Shown: positions 59,428-64,000 of the stretch, in pieces | Numbering within the stretch: position 1 is the first letter of the stretch | Layout of the letters: each line of letters begins with the position of its first letter | NCBI GenBank assembly: GCA_022402535.1 | Contig: JAKRSD010000019.1 | Span: 90,560 to 154,559, forward strand | Reading direction: 5' to 3' | Length of the DNA stretch: 64,000 nucleotides | Source of the DNA: Flavobacteriales bacterium | Lineage (GTDB): Bacteria > Bacteroidota > Bacteroidia > CAIKAF01 | Position numbers and translations under genes: made by a program | Notes under the pieces: generated by a model | Told to the model about the DNA's origin: nothing | Databases searched by the model: none | What the model saw: the letters and a program-made list of their open reading frames with translations, nothing else

Positions 59428-60426
59428 TTATTGTAAGGAGGCTACAGCAAAGTTCAATTTATCAGAAATGGTTCGCGCCACTTCGAGTGCGTATAATCCG
59501 TCGTATCCCGAAACAGTTACCGGAGCTTCGCCCCGGATAGCTTTTACAAATGCCGTATGTTCATCAAAAATGGCATTGTTGGGCTGCACATCGGGCATTT
59601 TCAGGGTAAGCTGTTTTTTGGGTTTATCTGGTCCTGGGTCTATAATCAGGGCAAACGGATCTCCGTCTCCTTCCACCGTTTTCAGGCTGAAAATTTCACT
59701 TTTCTTCTCCAGAAAATCGATTCCGATATAACAGTCGCGCTGAAAAAAGCGGGTTTTCCGCATGTTTTTCATACTCATTCGGCTGGCCGTAAGATTGGCC
59801 GTGCATCCGTTCTCAAATTCAATCCGGGCATTACAGATATCGGGAGTGTCGCTCACAATAGCCACTCCGGAGGCATGTACTTTTTTTACCCTTGATCTCA
59901 CCGTACATAAAATAATGTCAATGTCATGAATCATCAGGTCGTAAATCACACTCACGTCGGTTCCTCTGGGATTAAACTGGGCCAACCGGTGACACTCAAT
60001 AAACGCCGGTTGATTGATGTATTCGCGGGCAGCCGTAAAGGCCGGATTGAAACGTTCCACATGCCCCACCTGCAACACCACTTTGGCTTCATCGGCCAGT
60101 TTGCAGAGCGTTTTGGCGTCGTCCAGCTCAGCTGTAATAGGCTTTTCCACAAATACATGTTTCACCATTTTGAGGGCTTTGGAGGCATATTCAAAATGGT
60201 TTACCGTAGGCGTCACAATGATAACCCCCTCCGATGAATCCAATAATTCTTCAGGGGTTTCAAATGCGTTAACGCCCAGCTCTTCTGCTACGGTTTTTCG
60301 CACGCCGGAATCCGAATCATAAAAGCCCGTAAGGGTTACTTCCGGGTTCTCTTTTGCTAATTTGATATGGATTTTGCCTAAATGCCCGGCTCCAATTATG
60401 CCAAGCTTTACCGGTTTTGTATTCAT
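59428..60426 (-). CDS. Gfo/Idh/MocA family oxidoreductase
   Basis: The 332-aa protein has an N-terminal NAD(P) domain with KLGIIGAGHLGKIHIKLAK (residues 7-25) and VFVEKPITAELDDAK, where the EKP Lys is the usual catalytic or structural residue. The C-terminal domain has DVSVIYDLMIHDIDIILC. Such enzymes act on sugars or inositols, often in nucleotide-sugar biosynthesis. It heads the transcript with the lipoprotein and the sugar transferase. Confidence 0.9.
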   Translation of the reverse strand: MNTKPVKLGIIGAGHLGKIHIKLAKENPEVTLTGFYDSDSGVRKTVAEELGVNAFETPEELLDSSEGVIIVTPTVNHFEYASKALKMVKHVFVEKPITAELDDAKTLCKLADEAKVVLQVGHVERFNPAFTAAREYINQPAFIECHRLAQFNPRGTDVSVIYDLMIHDIDIILCTVRSRVKKVHASGVAIVSDTPDICNARIEFENGCTANLTASRMSMKNMRKTRFFQRDCYIGIDFLEKKSEIFSLKTVEGDGDPFALIIDPGPDKPKKQLTLKMPDVQPNNAIFDEHTAFVKAIRGEAPVTVSGYDGLYALEVARTISDKLNFAVASLQ

Positions 60427-60563
60427 GGGATAAAGGTATGAACGGGTTCAACTGCTTGTAATCAGCCGGTAAATCTCCTTTAAACATTCGTTTGTTAATT
60501 TGAAAAGCAAAACCGAACACTGAAATCAGAGGATAGAAGTAGTTTTGTGGAGCTCGAAAAATT

Positions 60564-61223
60564 ATGGAAGATTCATATAGAGATAAAGGACTACGTAAAC
60601 AATTGCTGGCTGAGCTAAGGCAAAAAGGCATTACCGACGAACGGGTGCTGGCAGCTATGGATCGCATTCCACGCCATTTGTTTGTGGATTCGGCGTTTAA
60701 GGAACTCTCATACCGCGATATGGCGCTGCGCATCGGTGCGGGACAAACCATTTCGCAACCCTATACGGTAGCGTTTCAAACCCAGTTGCTCCAAATCGAA
60801 AAAACCGATAAAGTGCTGGAAGTGGGCACCGGCTCGGGTTATCAGGCAGCCGTACTGGCCGAAATGGGCGTAAGGGTATTCACCATTGAACGCCAAAAGG
60901 AACTCTACGAATCGTCTAAAACATTTTTGCCTAAATTAAATCCACAATATAAAATCCGCTTTTTCTACGGCGACGGGTATAAAGGAATTCCTGCCTATGC
61001 GCCGTATGATAAAATCATTGTCACCTGCGGAGCGCCCTATATTCCCGAAGAACTGATAAAACAACTTAAACCCGGAGGGAAGGCGGTAATACCCGTTGGG
61101 GAAGGCGAAGTGCAGAAGATGACGCTGCTGACCAAAAACGAAAACGGAGAAATTCACACCGAAGAAAAAGGTGATTTTCGTTTTGTGCCGATGCTGGAAA
61201 ATAAAGCGGGAAACGGATTTTAA
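60564..61223 (+). CDS. pcm: Protein-L-isoaspartate O-methyltransferase
   Basis: The 219-aa enzyme begins with a helical segment (RKQLLAELRQKGITDERVLA), then AMDRIPRHLFVDSAFKELSY, GAGQTISQPYTVAFQTQLL (the PCMT active-site loop), VLEVGTGSGYQAAVLAEMG (SAM-binding) and GGKAVIPVG. It methylates L-isoaspartyl residues to start their repair. It overlaps the last 4 bp of the convergent gene at 61220. Confidence 0.95.
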   Translation: MEDSYRDKGLRKQLLAELRQKGITDERVLAAMDRIPRHLFVDSAFKELSYRDMALRIGAGQTISQPYTVAFQTQLLQIEKTDKVLEVGTGSGYQAAVLAEMGVRVFTIERQKELYESSKTFLPKLNPQYKIRFFYGDGYKGIPAYAPYDKIIVTCGAPYIPEELIKQLKPGGKAVIPVGEGEVQKMTLLTKNENGEIHTEEKGDFRFVPMLENKAGNGF

Positions 61224-62557
61224 AGAATCTGCCTTTCTTCGGTTTTGATATCGAATTCTTCCAGCTCATTTAACACGGGAAGATAGATTTCAGGCATTAC
61301 GGGAATTATTACCCCAAATATGCCGGGATGGTTTTCTAAAAGCAGTTTTGCCCCGATTCCTGTAGGAAGCCCCACGGTTTTTGACATGGCACTGTGTATG
61401 CGGTTATCGCCTAAAGTAACCAGATATGAATGTTTTTCGCGTTTTTCGCCATTCAACATATAAACAAATCGGTGCCACATCACAATCATGTCTTTATCCT
61501 CAGGCCCCGGCGTCCAGCGTTTCTCTAAAATATTCAGCAGCATTTGAGCCGGAGTGGCGTTTTTCAATCCCGGTTTTTCATCTTCTCTGAAGAGTCCCAG
61601 CCATTCCAATCGCATCATTTCATCACTGTCTAAATCTAAATGAAACTGTTGGGCCACTTTGGTTTCCACCGAATCGGTGGGATGATAGTATAAAAAGGAA
61701 TTGATGAAATCGCGATTGCTCATGTTCTCGCTCCCTTCCATGGTGAAGGAATCGTCGGTAGCGCCCAATTGCACCAGAATATTCCAGGAGCGGGAATACC
61801 CGGGACGGCGGAAAGTGCCCCTGTAAATGGTTTTGGCATGCTGCAATCCATAGGCTTCGCGATATTTGAGCGAATCGCGGTTGGCATATCCTTCAAATTC
61901 GCCAAAGCCGGGTACGTTCACCCGTTCCGTACGCCTAAATACCCGTTGGTAAGGAATGTATTTAAAACGTCCTTCGTGTAAAAATTTACTGGCAGAACCC
62001 TGTCCGGCCAAAACCACATTTTTGGGATTCCAAAAGAATTTGTAGTGCCACGGATTATCGTCCGATTCGGGAGCCGGTAAACCGCCGGTAAAGGTTTCAA
62101 AATGGAAAATATCGGCGCCTTCGGCTCTCAGTTCATCCAACACTTTCATGGCACTCATGTGGTCGATTCCCGGATCCACGCCCATTTCATTTAAGAGGGT
62201 GATACCGGCTTGTTTGGCGGCTTCGTCCAACAGTTTCATTTCGTCAGATACGTAAGAGGCCGTAACCATGTGTTTTTTAAAGCGGATGCAATCTTTAGCC
62301 ACAGGCACGTGCATGGTAGCGGGAAGCATGGAAATAATCAGATCATGATTTTCAACGGCCGATGAACGCACCTGTTCGTCCGTGGCATCAAAAAGAAGGG
62401 CAGAAGCGTATGGGGAGTTTCCTATTTTTTCGCGGGCTGTTTCGGGATTAAGTTCGCCGATGGTGATATGCCAATTCAGTTCGGCCGCTTTTTGCAAAAG
62501 ATATTCAATCAGCGTGGAAGCCGATCTGCCGGCACCTATCAACAGGATTTTTTTCAT
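61220..62557 (-). CDS. Saccharopine dehydrogenase-like oxidoreductase
   Basis: I use ATG 62555-62557 (MKKILLIGAGRSASTLIEYL); the longer frame lacks similarity. The ~445-aa protein has an N-terminal Rossmann domain with GAGRSAS and a C-terminal saccharopine dehydrogenase domain (NEMGVDPGIDHMSAMKVLDE near residue 120, and FHFETFTGGLPAPES). The family covers lysine-degradation saccharopine dehydrogenase and carboxynorspermidine synthase; the substrate is not clear. The gene ends by overlapping pcm. Confidence 0.88.
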   Translation of the reverse strand: MKKILLIGAGRSASTLIEYLLQKAAELNWHITIGELNPETAREKIGNSPYASALLFDATDEQVRSSAVENHDLIISMLPATMHVPVAKDCIRFKKHMVTASYVSDEMKLLDEAAKQAGITLLNEMGVDPGIDHMSAMKVLDELRAEGADIFHFETFTGGLPAPESDDNPWHYKFFWNPKNVVLAGQGSASKFLHEGRFKYIPYQRVFRRTERVNVPGFGEFEGYANRDSLKYREAYGLQHAKTIYRGTFRRPGYSRSWNILVQLGATDDSFTMEGSENMSNRDFINSFLYYHPTDSVETKVAQQFHLDLDSDEMMRLEWLGLFREDEKPGLKNATPAQMLLNILEKRWTPGPEDKDMIVMWHRFVYMLNGEKREKHSYLVTLGDNRIHSAMSKTVGLPTGIGAKLLLENHPGIFGVIIPVMPEIYLPVLNELEEFDIKTEERQIL

Positions 62558-62650
62558 ATTCTGCCCTCTATTTCGGCACAAAGGAAAAGAAATTACCCCG
62601 AAAAGATATTGCTTGTGCATAATTCCCCACTTTTGTAAAAATTTAATATC

Positions 62651-63037
62651 ATGGGAAAAAAATGGATGGGTACAGGCGCTTTTTTGATGGCGGTTGCCAT
62701 CGTTTTGGGAGCTTTGGGCGCTCATGCGCTGGAAAAACAAATTTCCGCAAATCTGCTTGAATCCTATAAAACAGGCGTGTTATACCATCTCTTTCATGCG
62801 CTGGCGTTGATTGTTATTGGTATATTAAATCGAATCGAAAACAATACAAAATATTCCCTTTCGGGATGGTTGTTTGCGGTGGGAATCTTTTGTTTTTCAG
62901 GAAGTATCTATGCGCTTTCCACCCGCGAAATATCAGGTTTGGACGTTTCTTTCCTTGGGCCCGTAACCCCGTTGGGCGGATTATTATTTATCGCCGGCTG
63001 GATTGTTTTGGGAATAAAAGCTTTGCGTAATCAATAG
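62651..63037 (+). CDS. DUF423 small membrane protein
   Basis: The 128-aa protein has four membrane segments and the family features GALGAHALEKQ (near residue 25), YHLFHALALIVIGIL and GPVTPLGGLLFIAGWIVL. DUF423 (YwdK/YgdD) proteins are short inner-membrane proteins of unknown function found in most bacterial groups. Its last 7 bases overlap the convergent gene at 63031. Confidence 0.9.
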   Translation: MGKKWMGTGAFLMAVAIVLGALGAHALEKQISANLLESYKTGVLYHLFHALALIVIGILNRIENNTKYSLSGWLFAVGIFCFSGSIYALSTREISGLDVSFLGPVTPLGGLLFIAGWIVLGIKALRNQ

Positions 63038-63495
63038 TTTTCAAAAGCTACCACCACCGTTTCGCTTTCAATGCGATAGGTGAGGGTAACCACCGGTTTC
63101 TGTTTTCCCCACCGATACATCAGGATATGGCCTTCCTGATATTGAGGAATCTGCGGTGTGCCGAATCTTGTACTCATTTCTTTCAGAATGCCATTAAAAT
63201 AACGCATAGCAGAACCTTCGGGTTTATTGTGAAAATTCTGTGAGTGAATTACGGCACTCAGTCCCAACATAAACTCGAGACTTACTTTTCCTTCTCCATC
63301 CAGATAGGTTATGGTCCGGTCGTCTTCCACCCGGACTTTTCTTTTTTCCTTTTTAACGTCTTTGTGGCATACATAAAACGGCGTTCCCCAAGCATATTTA
63401 ATTTCGCAGGTGCCAATGTTCAGCTGCGAAAATGCGGGAAATAAGAGGCATATCGCACCCCATGTCACCAATATCCGTTTCAGCCCCTCTCTCAT
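63031..63495 (-). CDS. Hypothetical exported protein, 154 aa
   Basis: The N-terminus (KRILVTWGAICLLFPAFSQ) is a signal peptide. The mature protein starts LNIGTCEIKYAWGTPFYVCH, has basic EKRKVRVEDDRTITYLDGEG and ends with VTLTYRIESETVVVAFENY. It looks beta-rich; no family is recognised. It is divergent from the LptF/LptG permease gene. Confidence 0.65.
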   Translation of the reverse strand: MREGLKRILVTWGAICLLFPAFSQLNIGTCEIKYAWGTPFYVCHKDVKKEKRKVRVEDDRTITYLDGEGKVSLEFMLGLSAVIHSQNFHNKPEGSAMRYFNGILKEMSTRFGTPQIPQYQEGHILMYRWGKQKPVVTLTYRIESETVVVAFENY

Positions 63496-63578
63496 TTTAA
63501 TGCAACAAGGTAAGCAATTTACAAAAAGAAATTCACCCTTTTTACGTTTACCGGTCTCAGAGTCCTATTTTTGCTCCG

Positions 63579-64000
63579 ATGATGCTCAAACGACTGCATA
63601 TTTTAGTATTAAAAAATTACCTGGGTCCTTTCATACTCACGTTTTTCATTGCCGAGTTTGTGCTCATCATGCAGTTTATCTGGAAGTACATAGACGACCT
63701 AGCCGGCAAAGGATTAGAACCCATCATTATTGCAGAATTTATTCTGTACCTCTCGGCCAGTATTGTTCCCATGGCGCTCCCTCTGGCTATTCTTCTCTCA
63801 GGGATTATGACGTTTGGTGCCCTGGCCGAAAATTTGGAATTGGTGGCCTGCAAAGCGGCCGGTATTTCACTCTACCGGGTTATGAGTCCGTTGATTGTGG
63901 TTTCTGTTCTGCTGGGTTTTATGGCCTTTTATTTCAGCAATAACGTGCTTCCGGTAGCGAATCTTAAGCTACGTTCTTTATTGGTGGATATCCAAAAGCA
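63579..64000 (+). CDS. LptF/LptG family permease, truncated by the window end
   Basis: The open frame starts ATGATG at 63579 and has no stop before 64000. The visible 140 residues begin MMLKRLHILVLKNYLGPFIL, have TFFIAEFVLIMQFIWKYIDD, then ALPLAILLSGIMTFGALAEN and ELVACKAAGISLYRVMSPL, which are the start of YjgP/YjgQ permeases. LptF and LptG form the inner-membrane part of the ABC machine that extracts lipopolysaccharide for transport to the outer membrane. Bacteroidota genes are hard to assign to F or G from this part. Confidence 0.9.
   Translation, partial: MMLKRLHILVLKNYLGPFILTFFIAEFVLIMQFIWKYIDDLAGKGLEPIIIAEFILYLSASIVPMALPLAILLSGIMTFGALAENLELVACKAAGISLYRVMSPLIVVSVLLGFMAFYFSNNVLPVANLKLRSLLVDIQK

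Noticed and set aside
63410-63943. 177-aa plus-strand ORF near the right end
   Set aside because: It is out of frame with the LptF/LptG permease, which starts at 63579 and reads through to the window end with good membrane-protein motifs.
1-64000. tRNA or rRNA genes
   Set aside because: I looked in the intergenic regions for tRNA T-loop and acceptor patterns and rRNA signatures and saw none; a covariance search would be needed to exclude them fully.

Overview
The window is from a member of the Bacteroidota. Four things show this: promoters of the TTTG / TAnnTTTG type upstream of many genes, a secreted protein with a type IX secretion (T9SS) C-terminal sorting domain, Bacteroidota-type lipoproteins, and the families present (WG-repeat protein, DUF2461, RimB/RimK pair, type II-C Cas9 of about 1480 aa). 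I cannot name a genus. No tRNA or rRNA gene was recognised.

Positions 1-7673 hold the most unusual content: a type II-C CRISPR-Cas locus. The array enters from the left edge and has repeats of about 96 nt with 29-30 nt spacers; known CRISPR repeats rarely exceed about 50 nt. Only the first ~16 nt of the repeat (crRNA sense) pair with the tracrRNA. A GC-rich, REP-like hairpin follows them immediately in every copy. The cas operon is cas9, a 51-aa ORF, a REP-associated tyrosine transposase (RAYT), cas1 and cas2, packed with 0, 1, 7 and 43 nt between genes. A RAYT fixed in a cas operon beside CRISPR repeats that carry a REP-like palindrome is my main candidate for an undescribed system. The RAYT gene also contains a perfect inverted repeat with 15-bp arms. 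The tracrRNA lies divergently upstream of cas9 with its own promoter and terminator.

Positions 7835-28939 are mostly core genes: a T9SS adhesin-like protein, guanine deaminase, a biotin carrier protein, dnaB, an M23 peptidase, a fatty acid desaturase, the rpsP-rimM-trmN6 operon, murA, a CoA-type Nudix hydrolase, lspA, a DksA-like protein and ileS. MurA has Asp in place of the fosfomycin-target Cys. IleS is a type 2 enzyme whose HIGH signature reads GIHH.

Positions 29238-35563 are an accessory, defence-like island: a type IIG/ISP-like restriction-modification enzyme with a disrupted 3' end, a membrane protein, a membrane-anchored PD-(D/E)XK nuclease-like protein, a cluster of hairpins and direct repeats, a lipoprotein, and a two-gene cassette with a HEPN-like member.

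Positions 35841-45734 are a sulfur-compound oxidation cluster, all on the minus strand: porin, DsrE, SoxB, TsdA-like dihaem cytochrome, two half-size YeeE/YedE transporters, universal stress protein, DUF2892 protein, two rhodaneses, a persulfide dioxygenase-rhodanese fusion and a TauE/SafE exporter. Together they suggest uptake and oxidation of thiosulfate and persulfide with sulfite export.

Positions 45907-64000 return to core and housekeeping genes: sucD, a dihydroorotase homologue without metal ligands, cyclophilin, mtgA, rhomboid, rimK/rimB, a 3-hydroxyacyl-CoA dehydrogenase, a sugar transferase, pcm, a saccharopine dehydrogenase-like enzyme, and an LptF/LptG permease that runs off the right edge.
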